Shown one piece after another: positions 25,260-34,204 of a stretch of 64,000 nt of DNA. Within the stretch, counting starts at the first letter, position 1; each line of letters starts with the position of its first letter. Where the stretch lies: NCBI RefSeq assembly GCF_900177515.1, contig NZ_FXAK01000005.1, forward strand, positions 755,001-819,000. The letters are read 5' to 3'. The notes beneath the pieces were generated by a model that was not told the DNA's origin, searched no databases, and saw nothing but the letters and a program-made list of their open reading frames with translations. Made by a program: the position numbers and the translations under genes. The DNA comes from Azospirillum oryzae (lineage in GTDB: Bacteria; Pseudomonadota; Alphaproteobacteria; Azospirillales; Azospirillaceae).

Positions 25260-27527
25260 CTATACGGGGCCGAGTGCGGCCTTGAGCCGTTCGGGGCTGA
25301 GCGGCATGTCCCGCAGGCGCACGCCGGTGGCGTCGGCGATGGCGTTGGCCAGGGCGGCGGCGGACGGGCCCTGCGCCGCCTCGGCAGTGCCGAGGAAGGG
25401 CGCGCCGGGCCGGTCCATCACCACCACCTCCACCGAGCCCGGCACATCGCCGAAGCGCAGGATGGGATAGCTGCTCCAATCGAAGCTGGCGCGGCGGTCG
25501 GCGGCGAAACGCACGGCTTCCCTGCCGGTCCAGCTGAGTGACTGCACCAGCCCGCCTTCGATCTGGTTGCGCACGCCGTCGGGGTTGGCGGGCTGGCCGC
25601 AATCGACCGCGGCGACCGCGCGGCGAACCAGCGTCCGGCCGGTCTCGCGGTCTACCTCCACCTCCATCGCCACCGCGCAGTAGGCGCCGAGATTCTTGTA
25701 GCGGGCGAAGGCCATGCCGCAGCCGCGCCGGCCATCGCCTTTCGGCCGTTTCGACCAGCCGAAGCGGTCGGCCGCCGCCTGCATGACATCGCGCGCCCGC
25801 TCGTCCCGCATATGGTCGAGGCGGATCGCCAGCGGGTCGATGCCGGCCCCGGCGGCCAGCTCGTCCAGCATGCTTTCGATGGAAAACACGTTCAGATGCG
25901 CGCCCAGCGACCGCAGGGCGGAGACGCGCACCGGCATGTCCTTCAGGAAATGATAGACGACGTGGGTGTTGGCGAAGCTGTAGAGCGGGTTGGAGTTGCG
26001 GCTGCCGTCGCCTTCCGGCATCGGGATCGGCTTGCCTTCCGGGGCAGGGAAGGGCGGGTCGGCCTCATTGCCGGCCAGCACGCCGCCGGCCCCGACCGGG
26101 CGGTTGTTGTGCGGGTTGCTCCAGACCGCGTGGCGCCAGGAGACGATGCGGTTGTCGGCGCCCAGCGCCGCCTCCAGCTCCGTCATCATGCCGGGGCCGA
26201 GCGGTTCCCAGCCGAACTCCTGCTCGCGCATCCATTGCAGGCGAATGGGGTGGCCGGGTACGGCCTTGGCGATCACCGCCGCGTCGGCCGCCACATCGTC
26301 GGCGCCGTTCTGGCCGTAGCAGCCGGCGCCTTCGGCATGGATGGCGTGGACCCGCTCCGGCGGCAGGCCGAGCAGTTCGGCGACGACGCGATGGACGTCG
26401 AAGGTGCCCTGGCTGTGGGTCCAGACGGTCATCGTGCCGTCCACATACTGCGCGATGGCGCAGGACGGGCCGATGGAGCCATGGCTGATCCAGGGCCGCG
26501 TGTAGCGAGCCTTGACGGTGCGGATGGCCGGGCCCGCGGGCTCGCCGGTGTCCATGATCGGGATGTCGCGGGCCGGCAGCGCCTTCAGCGTCGCCGCCAC
26601 GGCGTCGCCGGTGCCGTCAGCCGGCAGCGGGGACTGTGTTCGGGCATAGGCCGCGCGTTGCAGATGGCGCAGGGCCTGGATCGCCGTCCATTGCCGCTCC
26701 GCCACAACCGCCAGGAAGCCGCCCTGCCGGACGATCTTCACCACGCCCGGCATGCGGGCGACGGCGTCGAGGTCGGGCGATTGCAGGCTGGTGCCGACGC
26801 TGGGACCGCGGACGACGCGGGCGTGCAGCATGCCGGGCAGGCGCATGTCGTGCAGATAGGCCGCACCGCCGGTCAGCTTGGCCGGTATGTCGATCCGCGG
26901 CAGTTCCCGCCCCAACGTTCGGTAGTCCGACGGCCGGCGCAGCGGCGCGTCGGGCACTGCCTGCACATGCAGCGACAGCCGCGCCGCGACCTCGCCATAG
27001 GGCAGGGACCTGCCGTCCGGCGCGTGCAGCCTGCCGTCGCCGCCGGTGGTGACCTGATCGGCCGGCAGGCCCCAGCCCCGTGCCGCCTCGGCCGCCAGCA
27101 GCATGCGGACATTGGCGGCGGCGTTCTGGATCGCGGTGCCGCTGTCCTGCATGGAATGGCTGCCGGCGGTCAGCCCCTCGTCCGGCGTGCGCTCGGTGTC
27201 GGCGGTGACCAGGGTGATGGCGGCGGGCGGGATGTCCAATTCCTCCGCCGCGACCTGGGTCAGGGCGGTGCGGATGCCCTGGCCCAACTCCACCTTGCCG
27301 GTGAAGACGGTGACCCGGCCATCGGCGTCGATGCGGATCCAGGCGTCGAGCCAGGGCGTGGATTTCAAGCTGCCCTTCAGGTCGGGTGCCACGACGGTCG
27401 GACCGGCGCCGCCCTCGCCGCCGCCGGCAAGCTGGGCGAAGGCCCTGGGCGCGAGGGCGAAGGACACCACCAGGGCGCCGCCGGTCAGGAAGCCGCGGCG
27501 GGAGAGGGACGGCAGGACGGGGCTCAT
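25260..27527 (-). CDS. Molybdopterin-binding large subunit, NicB/IorB-like N-heterocycle dehydrogenase
   Basis: This 755-residue catalytic subunit of the xanthine-dehydrogenase family starts with a twin-arginine signal (LSRRGFLTGGALVVSFALAP), implying export. Blocks include VELGQGIRTALTQVAAEELD, GGAAYLHDMRLPGMLHARVV, ISHGSIGPSCAIAQY, AEGAGCYGQNGADDVAADAA and the C-terminal GTAEAAQGPSAAALANAIAD. The last contains the active-site Glu. The family's relatives include nicotinate dehydrogenase NicB, which has its cytochrome domain fused; here the cytochrome is a separate gene in the same operon. The ATG at 27527 overlaps the 2Fe-2S stop by ATGA. Exact substrate not shown. Confidence 0.88.
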   Translation of the reverse strand: MSPVLPSLSRRGFLTGGALVVSFALAPRAFAQLAGGGEGGAGPTVVAPDLKGSLKSTPWLDAWIRIDADGRVTVFTGKVELGQGIRTALTQVAAEELDIPPAAITLVTADTERTPDEGLTAGSHSMQDSGTAIQNAAANVRMLLAAEAARGWGLPADQVTTGGDGRLHAPDGRSLPYGEVAARLSLHVQAVPDAPLRRPSDYRTLGRELPRIDIPAKLTGGAAYLHDMRLPGMLHARVVRGPSVGTSLQSPDLDAVARMPGVVKIVRQGGFLAVVAERQWTAIQALRHLQRAAYARTQSPLPADGTGDAVAATLKALPARDIPIMDTGEPAGPAIRTVKARYTRPWISHGSIGPSCAIAQYVDGTMTVWTHSQGTFDVHRVVAELLGLPPERVHAIHAEGAGCYGQNGADDVAADAAVIAKAVPGHPIRLQWMREQEFGWEPLGPGMMTELEAALGADNRIVSWRHAVWSNPHNNRPVGAGGVLAGNEADPPFPAPEGKPIPMPEGDGSRNSNPLYSFANTHVVYHFLKDMPVRVSALRSLGAHLNVFSIESMLDELAAGAGIDPLAIRLDHMRDERARDVMQAAADRFGWSKRPKGDGRRGCGMAFARYKNLGAYCAVAMEVEVDRETGRTLVRRAVAAVDCGQPANPDGVRNQIEGGLVQSLSWTGREAVRFAADRRASFDWSSYPILRFGDVPGSVEVVVMDRPGAPFLGTAEAAQGPSAAALANAIADATGVRLRDMPLSPERLKAALGPV

Positions 27528-28015
27528 GGCCGCACATCCTGCGCCGACTGGACGCCCTTGCGCATGGCGACGGCGCGGCGGATGGCGCGCAGGATGCGCA
27601 TGTGGGTGCCGCAGCGGCAGAGGTTGGTCTGCATGTGGGCGCGGATCTGTGCCTCGTCCGGATCGGGATTGCGGTCCAGCAGGGCCTGGGCGCGCATCAG
27701 CATTCCGGCGATGCAGTAGCCGCACTGCGCCGCCTGTTCCTTCTCGAACGCCTGCTGCAGCAGGCCGGGGGCGTCGGCGCTGCCCAGCCCCTCCACCGTG
27801 CGGATGCGGCGGCCGGCGACGGCGCCGACCGGCGTCAGGCAGGAGAAGGCGGGCTTGCCGTCGATATGGACCGTGCAGGCGCCGCATTGGCCGAGCCCGC
27901 AGCCGTACTTGGCCCCGTTCAGCTCCAGGTCGTCGCGCAGCACATAGAGCAGCGGCGTGGCCGGGTCGATGTCCAGCGCATGGTCGGCGCCGTTGACGGT
28001 GATGGTGACGGTCAT
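27524..28015 (-). CDS. 2Fe-2S subunit, NicA/IorA-like
   Basis: This 163-residue subunit carries two 2Fe-2S clusters: YGCGLGQCGACTV with SCLTPV, and QCGYCIAGM with LCRCGTHMRIL. It passes electrons from the molybdenum subunit (overlapping downstream gene) to the cytochrome encoded upstream. It has no signal of its own. Its ATG at 28015 overlaps the cytochrome stop and its stop overlaps the next ATG, so cytochrome, 2Fe-2S and molybdenum subunits are translationally coupled in that order. The C-terminus (MRKGVQSAQDVRP) is slightly longer than in the IorA-like protein at 17502. Confidence 0.9.
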   Translation of the reverse strand: MTVTITVNGADHALDIDPATPLLYVLRDDLELNGAKYGCGLGQCGACTVHIDGKPAFSCLTPVGAVAGRRIRTVEGLGSADAPGLLQQAFEKEQAAQCGYCIAGMLMRAQALLDRNPDPDEAQIRAHMQTNLCRCGTHMRILRAIRRAVAMRKGVQSAQDVRP

Positions 28016-29334
28016 GGCTGGGACTCCTCCTTGCGGACCGTGGCGGATGCCGCCTCCAGCGAGGTCCAGGCCGGGCGGTCGCTGAAGCGGGTTCGCAGAT
28101 AGGCGGCGAGGTCGGCGACCTGTGCGTCAGTCAGGCTGGCGGCGAAGGGCGGCATCGTTGGGCCGGCCGGCCCGGTGGGCGGATGGATGCCCTGCAGGAT
28201 GGCGCGGATCGCGTTGTCGGGCCGGTCGAGCTGCAGGGCGGTCACCGTAGACAGGCCGGGACGGCCCTGCGTCATCATCGGCGCGCCGCCCTCGTGGCAG
28301 CCGGCGCAGGCCCCCGCGAACAGGGCGGCGGCGGCCGGGTTCGCCTTTGCGGCCTCCGCCGTGCGATCCGGAGGGGCGGGCGTTTCCGGAGCTGTACGGT
28401 CCGCCGACAGCGAGGCGATGTAGGTGGCGATGGCGCGGACATCGGACTCCGGCGCGCGGGACAGGCCATGCACCACCGGCCCCATCGGCCCGGCGGCGGC
28501 GCCATGGCGGCCCTCGACACCGGTGCGCAGATAGGTGAACAGGCTGTCCGCCGTCCAGGGTATGGCGGCCGGGCCGGCGCCATTCAGCGCGGGCGCCACC
28601 CAACCCTCGGCCATGCCGCCGGAATAGGCGCTGCCGCCCGTCTCCTCGGCCCCGGCCAGGTTGCGCGGGCTGTGACAGCCGCTGCAATGGCCGAGACCTT
28701 CGGCGAGATAGGCGCCGCGGTTCCACACGGCATCGTGGTCCGGCCGCGGCGTGAATTCCTCCTGATGCAGGAACAGCAGCTTCCAGCCGGCCAGCAGCGG
28801 CCGGAAGCCCAGCGGGAAGATCAGCTCGTTCGCCTTGGCCGGGGCGGAGGTCGCCGGGCGGGTCATCAGGAAGGCATAGATTGCATCCAGATCCCCGTCA
28901 TGCACCCGGCGGTAATGGTCGTAGGGCAAGGCCGGATAGAGATGACGGCCGTCACGCGACACCCCGTCGCGCATGGCACGCTTGAAAGCTTCCTTCGACC
29001 ATCCGCCGATCCCGGTTTCCCGATCCGGCGTGATGTTGGTGGAATAGAGCGTGCCGAACGGCGTCGCCAGTGCCCGGCCGCCGGCATAAGCGGCACCGCC
29101 ATCGGCGGTGTGGCAGACGATACAGTCGCCGATCGTCGCCAGCGCCGCACCACGGGACACCAGTTCCACCGGAAAGTCGGAGGCTTTGGGCGTGGGAACG
29201 GTGGGCAGGCCGCTTCGGTAGGCGATCCCCAGGAACGCGCCGACGCCGGCAAGGCAGGCCAATGCGCCGCCCGCTGCCCATCCGACCACCGCCCTTCTGC
29301 CCGCCGCCCGGCCGGCCCATCGCGTTGGTTTCAT
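28012..29334 (-). CDS. Tri-haem cytochrome c, electron acceptor of the NicAB-like enzyme
   Basis: This 440-residue protein has an N-terminal hydrophobic segment (residues 15-40; signal anchor) and three haem c motifs: CIVCH (71-75), CSGCH (217-221) and CAGCH (343-347). Domain order matches the cytochrome subunits of membrane-bound alcohol and aldehyde dehydrogenases and the C-terminal part of NicB. It would pass electrons from the periplasmic molybdenum hydroxylase to the respiratory chain. The ATG at 29334 follows AGGAGGTGCAGC. Much longer upstream reading in this frame is the antisense of the PaoA/PaoB-like genes. It is first in the operon. Confidence 0.93.
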   Translation of the reverse strand: MKPTRWAGRAAGRRAVVGWAAGGALACLAGVGAFLGIAYRSGLPTVPTPKASDFPVELVSRGAALATIGDCIVCHTADGGAAYAGGRALATPFGTLYSTNITPDRETGIGGWSKEAFKRAMRDGVSRDGRHLYPALPYDHYRRVHDGDLDAIYAFLMTRPATSAPAKANELIFPLGFRPLLAGWKLLFLHQEEFTPRPDHDAVWNRGAYLAEGLGHCSGCHSPRNLAGAEETGGSAYSGGMAEGWVAPALNGAGPAAIPWTADSLFTYLRTGVEGRHGAAAGPMGPVVHGLSRAPESDVRAIATYIASLSADRTAPETPAPPDRTAEAAKANPAAAALFAGACAGCHEGGAPMMTQGRPGLSTVTALQLDRPDNAIRAILQGIHPPTGPAGPTMPPFAASLTDAQVADLAAYLRTRFSDRPAWTSLEAASATVRKEESQP

Positions 29335-29754
29335 GCTGCACCTCCTATGGTCCGCCGCATGCGTCGTGGGCGGGCGGATTAGTCCAGGGAGGGTGCCGAA
29401 ATGTGTGGCGGTCGTATTGAAGAATGGACGCGGGATTTTTGAACGAAACCCGCACGTCTCCATACAGCCACACACCGGATCGCCGCAACCACCAGCGGAA
29501 AACCCGTGACGAGGTGATAGGGCGAACCGCCGAGCGGCAAGAGCCAGCCGGAATGAACGCCTCATGCGGCGCAGGCGGAATCGCCGGAGGCAAACCGCAA
29601 GGAGGCGGGAGAGTTCCCATGTCGCCGCGAGGATGTGCACCTTCGTAGCCATCGGGGGGGACGGCGTAGCGACGAACTGCCGGCGGCCCTGTTCTCTCAG
29701 GTGCCGGCGCCTTGCGGACGGCCCGGCATCCGACCGCAGACGAAAGGGGCGAAG
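29335..29754. other. Divergent intergenic region with possible structured leader before the PaoABC-like operon
   Basis: A 420-base gap between two divergent molybdenum-hydroxylase operons, expected to hold both promoters. I see no convincing gene, though a short frame begins at 29553 (MNASCGAGG, 32 codons). On the plus strand 29527-29618 has a run of small hairpins with purine-rich loops: CCGC-CGA-GCGG (29527-29537), GGCG-GAAT-CGCC (29574-29585), CCGC-AAGGAG-GCGG (29595-29608), and GGGA-GAGT-TCCC (29607-29618). The last two overlap and exclude each other. This could be a riboswitch-like leader, but in GC-rich DNA such stems arise easily. Confidence 0.4.
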
Positions 29755-30372
29755 ATGAACTCGAAGCGCGACCACGGCGGACTCGACCGGCGCGGCTTCC
29801 TCGGCGTGGGCGCGGGGACGGCCGCAACGCTTCCCCTGCTGTCGAGCCTGGCCGGTGCCGCCACGCCGCCCCCGGCCCCGCCTCCGGACCCGCGTGCGGC
29901 CACCAATGTTACGCTGCGGATCAACGGCCAGGACCATCGACTGGCGATCGATCCCCGCACCTCGCTTTTGGACGCGCTGCGTGACCATGCCGGACTGACC
30001 GGGGCGAAGAAGGGCTGCGACCACGGCCAGTGCGGCGCCTGCACGGTCCTGGTGGACGGCACCCGCGTGCTGTCCTGCCTGACCTTCGCCGTGATGGCGC
30101 AGGGCCGCGAGATCACCACCATCGAAGGGCTGGCCGGTCCCGGCGGCGCGTTGCATCCGATGCAGCAGGCCTTCATCGACCATGACGCCTTCCAATGCGG
30201 CTATTGCACGCCGGGCCAGATCATGTCGGCGGTCGCCTGCGTGCAGGAAGGCCATGCCCAAAGCGATGCCGACATCCGCGAATACATGAGCGGCAATCTC
30301 TGCCGTTGCGCCGCCTACCCCAACATCGTCGCTGCCGTCAGGCAGGCGAAGTCCGAGATGGAGGGCGCCTGA
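29755..30372 (+). CDS. paoA: PaoA-like 2Fe-2S subunit of a periplasmic aldehyde oxidoreductase
   Basis: This 205-residue iron-sulfur subunit has an N-terminal twin-arginine signal (LDRRGFLGVGAGTAATLPLL) and a Pro-rich linker, followed by two 2Fe-2S domains: GCDHGQCGACTV with SCLTF, then QCGYCTPGQ and LCRCAAYPNI. In PaoABC the Tat signal on this subunit exports the whole folded heterotrimer. The three genes here follow the same order (A, B, C) with one-base gaps. The ATG at 29755 has AAAGGGGCGAAG upstream. Unlike the other two molybdenum hydroxylases in the window, this one has its Tat signal on the small subunit. Confidence 0.92.
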   Translation: MNSKRDHGGLDRRGFLGVGAGTAATLPLLSSLAGAATPPPAPPPDPRAATNVTLRINGQDHRLAIDPRTSLLDALRDHAGLTGAKKGCDHGQCGACTVLVDGTRVLSCLTFAVMAQGREITTIEGLAGPGGALHPMQQAFIDHDAFQCGYCTPGQIMSAVACVQEGHAQSDADIREYMSGNLCRCAAYPNIVAAVRQAKSEMEGA

Positions 30373-30373
30373 C

Positions 30374-31372
30374 ATGCGGCCATTCCAGTATGAACGCGCC
30401 GATACGCTCGAAGGCGCGGTGAAGGCGGCCGGCACCGGCGGCGCCACCCAATTCATCGCCGGCGGCACCACGCTCAGCGATCTGATGAAGCTGGACGTCA
30501 TGCGTCCGGAACGGCTGGTCGACGTCAATCCGGCGGCCGGCGGACCGGCCGGGCGAATCGAAGCGACCAAGTCCGGATTGCGGCTGGGCGCCATGGTCCG
30601 CATGGCCGAGGCGGCCGAGCATCCGGCGGTCAAGACGGACTATCCGGTGATCGCGCAGGCGCTGCAACTGGCAGCCAGCCAGCAGATCCGCAACATGGCC
30701 AGCCTTGGCGGCAACCTGCTGCAGCGGACACGGTGCGAATATTTCCGTCAGGTCTCCTGGCCCTGCAACAAGCGCGAACCGGGCAGCGGCTGTGCGGCAA
30801 TGGACGGGGTGAACCGCCTGCATGCGGTGCTCGGTACCAGCGACGCCTGCATCGCCTCCTACCCCGGCGACTTTGCGCAGGCGCTGGTGGCGCTTGATGC
30901 GGTGGTGGAGACGGTGAGGGAGAAGGGCGGCGCCCGCCGCATCGCACTGTCCGACCTCCACCGTCCGCCCGGCGACACGCCGCAGGTCGAAACGGTGTTG
31001 GAGCCCGGCGAGCTGATTACCGCCATCACGGTGCCGGCCGGCCCGTGGACGCGGCGCTCGCTCTATCTGAAAATCCGTGACCGCGATTCCTATGCCTTCG
31101 CGTTGGCCTCGGCCGCGGTCGCGCTGGACCTGGACGGGGAAGTCGTGCGCGAGGCGCGCATCGCGCTGGGCGGCATCGCCACCGTGCCCTGGCGTGCCCG
31201 CGAGGCGGAAGCGGCCCTGCGCGGCAAGACGATGGACGAAGCCGCGGCCACCGCGGCGGCGGAGGCGGCTCTGGCGGGGGCGCAACCGCGCGGCGACAAC
31301 GCCTTCAAGGTGCCGCTCGCCAAGCAGACGATCGTGCGCGCCCTGATGGACGCCAAGCGGATGGAGACGTGA
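30374..31372 (+). CDS. paoB: PaoB-like FAD-binding subunit (with 4Fe-4S cysteines)
   Basis: This 332-residue FAD subunit belongs to the xanthine dehydrogenase/CO dehydrogenase medium-chain family. The FAD-binding motif is QFIAGGTTLSDLMKLD, and the second block is IRNMASLGGNLLQRTRC. Following it are four Cys (in RTRC, WPCNK, GSGC and SDAC). In PaoB this insert binds a 4Fe-4S cluster, a distinctive feature of this subgroup. It starts one base after the stop of the 2Fe-2S gene. It accepts electrons from the iron-sulfur subunit and passes them to an external acceptor. Confidence 0.92.
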   Translation: MRPFQYERADTLEGAVKAAGTGGATQFIAGGTTLSDLMKLDVMRPERLVDVNPAAGGPAGRIEATKSGLRLGAMVRMAEAAEHPAVKTDYPVIAQALQLAASQQIRNMASLGGNLLQRTRCEYFRQVSWPCNKREPGSGCAAMDGVNRLHAVLGTSDACIASYPGDFAQALVALDAVVETVREKGGARRIALSDLHRPPGDTPQVETVLEPGELITAITVPAGPWTRRSLYLKIRDRDSYAFALASAAVALDLDGEVVREARIALGGIATVPWRAREAEAALRGKTMDEAAATAAAEAALAGAQPRGDNAFKVPLAKQTIVRALMDAKRMET

Positions 31373-31373
31373 G

Positions 31374-33695
31374 ATGAGCCCGGATCAGAAGACTGCGTCC
31401 GACCGGAACGCCGCCGCGCCGGAGCCGAAGCGGAACATGGGGCGCCCGGTCCCCCGCTACGACGCCCGGCTGAAGGTGACCGGAGAGGCGCGCTATCCGG
31501 CCGACGAGCCGCTGAACAATGTCGCCCATGGCGTGCTGGTGACCAGCGACATCGCGCGGGGCCGGCTGACGCGCCTCGACCTGTCGGAGGCGCAGGCCAT
31601 CCCCGGCGTCATCGAGATCCTGACCCATGAGAATGCCGACGGCCTCCACCGGCTGGAGTTCGGCAACGGCACCGCCACCTCGATCTCCCCCCTGACGGAC
31701 ACCCGAATCTGGCATGACGGCCAGATCGTCGCCCTGGTGCTGGCCGACAGCTTCGAAGCGGCGCGCGAGGCGGCATACCGGGTCAAGGCGGAGTATGAGG
31801 CCGAAAAGCCGAGCGCCGGTTTCGGCGCGCCCGGCACCGAAACGGTGCTGGCCAAGGATGCGGTGAAGAGCCACAAGGAGGACCCGGCGGCGGGCGATCT
31901 GGAGGCCGCCCTGCGCTCCTCGCCGGTGACCATCGACGTCGAGTATTCCACCCCCACCCAGCACCACAACCCGATCGAGCTGTTCTCCACCACCTGCTTC
32001 TGGACCGGCGACCGGCTGACCGTCTATGAGCCGAGCCAGTTCGTCTACGGCTTCCGCGAGAATGTCGCCAAGCAGCTCGGCATCGATCCGGAGAAGGTGC
32101 GGGTGGTCAGCCGCTTCATCGGCGGCGCCTTCGGCTCCAAGGGGCCGATGACGCCGCGCACGGGCATCGTGGCGCTGGCCTCCCGGCGGATCGGCCGTCC
32201 GGTGCGCTGCGTGGTCAGCCGCGCCCAGTGTTTCACCACAGCCACCTACCGGGCGGAGACGCGCCACCACATCCGCATGGGCGCCACACCGGACGGAAAG
32301 ATCACCGGTTTCGGCCACGAGGGGTGGGAGATCACCTCGCGTCCCGACTCCTATGTGGTGGCCGGCACCGACACCACCGCGCGGCTCTACGGCTACGGCG
32401 CGGTGTGGACGCGGGTCAACATGGTGAAGGCCGACCGCAACACCCCCGGCTACATGCGCTCACCGCCCGAGACGCCCTATGTCTTCGCGCTGGAAAGCGC
32501 GATGGACGAGCTGGCGGTGGCGTTGAAGATGGATCCGGTGGAGCTTCGCCGGATCAACGACACCATGACCGAACCCATCGGCGGCAAGCCCTACACCAGC
32601 CGGTCGCTGATGGAGTGCTATGATGCGGCGGCCGAGGCGTTCGGCTGGTCCAAACGCGACCCGGCGGTGGGCGCGATGCGCGACGGCGACTGGCTGATCG
32701 GCTGGGGCTGCGCCACCGCGGTCTATCCCACCAACATGGGGGCCGGCGCGGCGCGGGTGCGGCTGACCGCCGACGGCACCGCACGGGTGCAGACCGCCGC
32801 GCACGAGATCGGCACCGGCGCCTACACGGTGATCGGCCAGATGGCGGCCGAACGGCTGGGCGTGCCGGTCGAGGCGGTGGTGGTGGAGCTGGGCGATACG
32901 GAGCTGCCGCCGGCGCCGGTGGCCGGCGGCTCCAACACCACGGCGACCGTCTGCTCCACCGTGCTGACCGCCTGCGACGCCATCCGCGGCAAGCTGTTCC
33001 ACGCCGCGGCGTCGGCCAAGGACGGTCCCTTCGCCGGCCGTGATCCCGCGACGCTCGACCTGCGCGACGGTGGCGTTACGGCCGGCGGTGATGCGGGTGG
33101 CCCGACGGAAAAGCTCGCGGATGTGTTCGGCCGCATGGGAACCGGCGCCATCGAGGAATATGCGGAGTGGATGCCGGAGGGCGTCCCGCCGGATTCCCTG
33201 CGCAAGCTCTACAACGGCAGCAGCACGCTGAAGGGCGGCTCAAAGGGCGACAAGATGATGTACGCCTTCGGCGCGGAGTTCGTGGAGGTCCGCATCAACG
33301 CCCGCACCCGCGAGATCCGCGTGCCGCGCATCGTCGGCACCTTCGCGGCCGGGCGGATCATGAACACCCGCACCGCCCGCAGCCAGCTGATGGGCGGCAT
33401 GATCTGGGGCATCAGCTCGGCCCTGCACGAGAAGACGGAGATCGACAGGCGTGCCGCGCGCTACGTCAACAAGAACATCTCCGAATATCTGGTGCCGGTG
33501 AATGCCGACATCGAACAGCTGGAGGTGATCCTGGTGCCGGAGGAGGACAAGGCGGTCAATCCCGCCGGGGTCAAGGGGCTGGGCGAGTTGGGCAATGTCG
33601 GCACCGCCGCCGCCATTGCCGCCGCCGTCTATCATGCGACCGGCAAGCGCATCCGCGACCTGCCGATCCGGATCGACGACCTGATCTCGGCCTGA
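31374..33695 (+). CDS. paoC: PaoC-like molybdenum cofactor-binding subunit
   Basis: This 773-residue catalytic subunit oxidises aldehydes to acids in the family. It has no signal peptide, in keeping with export by the PaoA-like partner. Blocks: MGRPVPRYDARLKVTGEARY at the N-terminus, STPTQHHNPIELFSTTCFWT, RFIGGAFGSKGPMTPRTGIV, and GGSNTTATVCSTVLTACDAI. The active-site Glu is in GVKGLGELGNVGTAAAIAAA near the C-terminus. It starts one base after paoB. The cofactor-insertion chaperone gene (paoD in other genomes) is not found next to it; a carboxymuconolactone-type gene follows on the other strand. Confidence 0.93.
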   Translation: MSPDQKTASDRNAAAPEPKRNMGRPVPRYDARLKVTGEARYPADEPLNNVAHGVLVTSDIARGRLTRLDLSEAQAIPGVIEILTHENADGLHRLEFGNGTATSISPLTDTRIWHDGQIVALVLADSFEAAREAAYRVKAEYEAEKPSAGFGAPGTETVLAKDAVKSHKEDPAAGDLEAALRSSPVTIDVEYSTPTQHHNPIELFSTTCFWTGDRLTVYEPSQFVYGFRENVAKQLGIDPEKVRVVSRFIGGAFGSKGPMTPRTGIVALASRRIGRPVRCVVSRAQCFTTATYRAETRHHIRMGATPDGKITGFGHEGWEITSRPDSYVVAGTDTTARLYGYGAVWTRVNMVKADRNTPGYMRSPPETPYVFALESAMDELAVALKMDPVELRRINDTMTEPIGGKPYTSRSLMECYDAAAEAFGWSKRDPAVGAMRDGDWLIGWGCATAVYPTNMGAGAARVRLTADGTARVQTAAHEIGTGAYTVIGQMAAERLGVPVEAVVVELGDTELPPAPVAGGSNTTATVCSTVLTACDAIRGKLFHAAASAKDGPFAGRDPATLDLRDGGVTAGGDAGGPTEKLADVFGRMGTGAIEEYAEWMPEGVPPDSLRKLYNGSSTLKGGSKGDKMMYAFGAEFVEVRINARTREIRVPRIVGTFAAGRIMNTRTARSQLMGGMIWGISSALHEKTEIDRRAARYVNKNISEYLVPVNADIEQLEVILVPEEDKAVNPAGVKGLGELGNVGTAAAIAAAVYHATGKRIRDLPIRIDDLISA

Positions 33696-33740
33696 CGGAC
33701 TCAGGCGGCGGAGCGGCGGCCGCTCTCCGCCGCCTTCTGT

Positions 33741-34079
33741 TCAGCCATGCGCGGCGTAGGCATCCATCACGCGGGTGGAATAGACCAGGGCGGCGCCGGC
33801 ATTGAGCGCGACGGCGACGCCCAGCGCCTCGGCGATTTCATCCTGGGTGGCGCCCTGCTTGATCGCCGCTTCGGTATGGACGGCGATGCAGCCGTCGCAA
33901 CGGATGCTGACGGCGACCGCCAGCGCGATCAGTTCGCGCGTCTTGGCGCCCAGCAGGTCCTTCTTCTGACCGGCGGCGCTCAGCCCGGCATAGCCCCTGA
34001 CGGTATCGGGGCTGAGCTTGGCAATCTCGCCGACGCCGGTGAGCACCTGCTGACGGTATTCGTTCCAGTTGAGCATCAT
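33741..34079 (-). CDS. Carboxymuconolactone decarboxylase/AhpD-like protein
   Basis: This 112-residue all-helical protein of the CMD/AhpD superfamily has the redox-type motif CDGC with His (Cys61, Cys64, His68) in VSIRCDGCIAVHTEAA, followed by GATQDEIAEALGVAVALNAG. The CxxC points to an AhpD-like alkylhydroperoxidase rather than a true decarboxylase. Two adjacent ATGs (34079 and 34076) can serve as start. It converges with the paoC-like gene and ends 46 bases from it. A role in protecting against peroxide formed by the neighbouring oxidases is possible but unproven. Confidence 0.85.
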   Translation of the reverse strand: MMLNWNEYRQQVLTGVGEIAKLSPDTVRGYAGLSAAGQKKDLLGAKTRELIALAVAVSIRCDGCIAVHTEAAIKQGATQDEIAEALGVAVALNAGAALVYSTRVMDAYAAHG

Positions 34080-34204
34080 GGCCCATGTCTCCATTTGTTT
34101 CAGCGCCGTTGTCGAGGGCGCCGGTTCGGTGTGGCCACGCTACGTTCCGCCGTGGCCGCGATATAGAAGGATGCGTCCGTCTTTGGGACGCCGTTCCGGA
34201 AGCG

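Noticed and set aside
29336..29352. CACCTCCTATGG as a further ATACCT-type box
   Set aside because: The interval is one base short and the leading AT is missing. It also includes the ribosome-binding site of the cytochrome gene.
28012..30633. An 873-codon open frame for the cytochrome gene
   Set aside because: Its first half is the antisense of the paoA/paoB-like genes and the intergenic region. The signal peptide and haem motifs begin only after the ATG at 29334.
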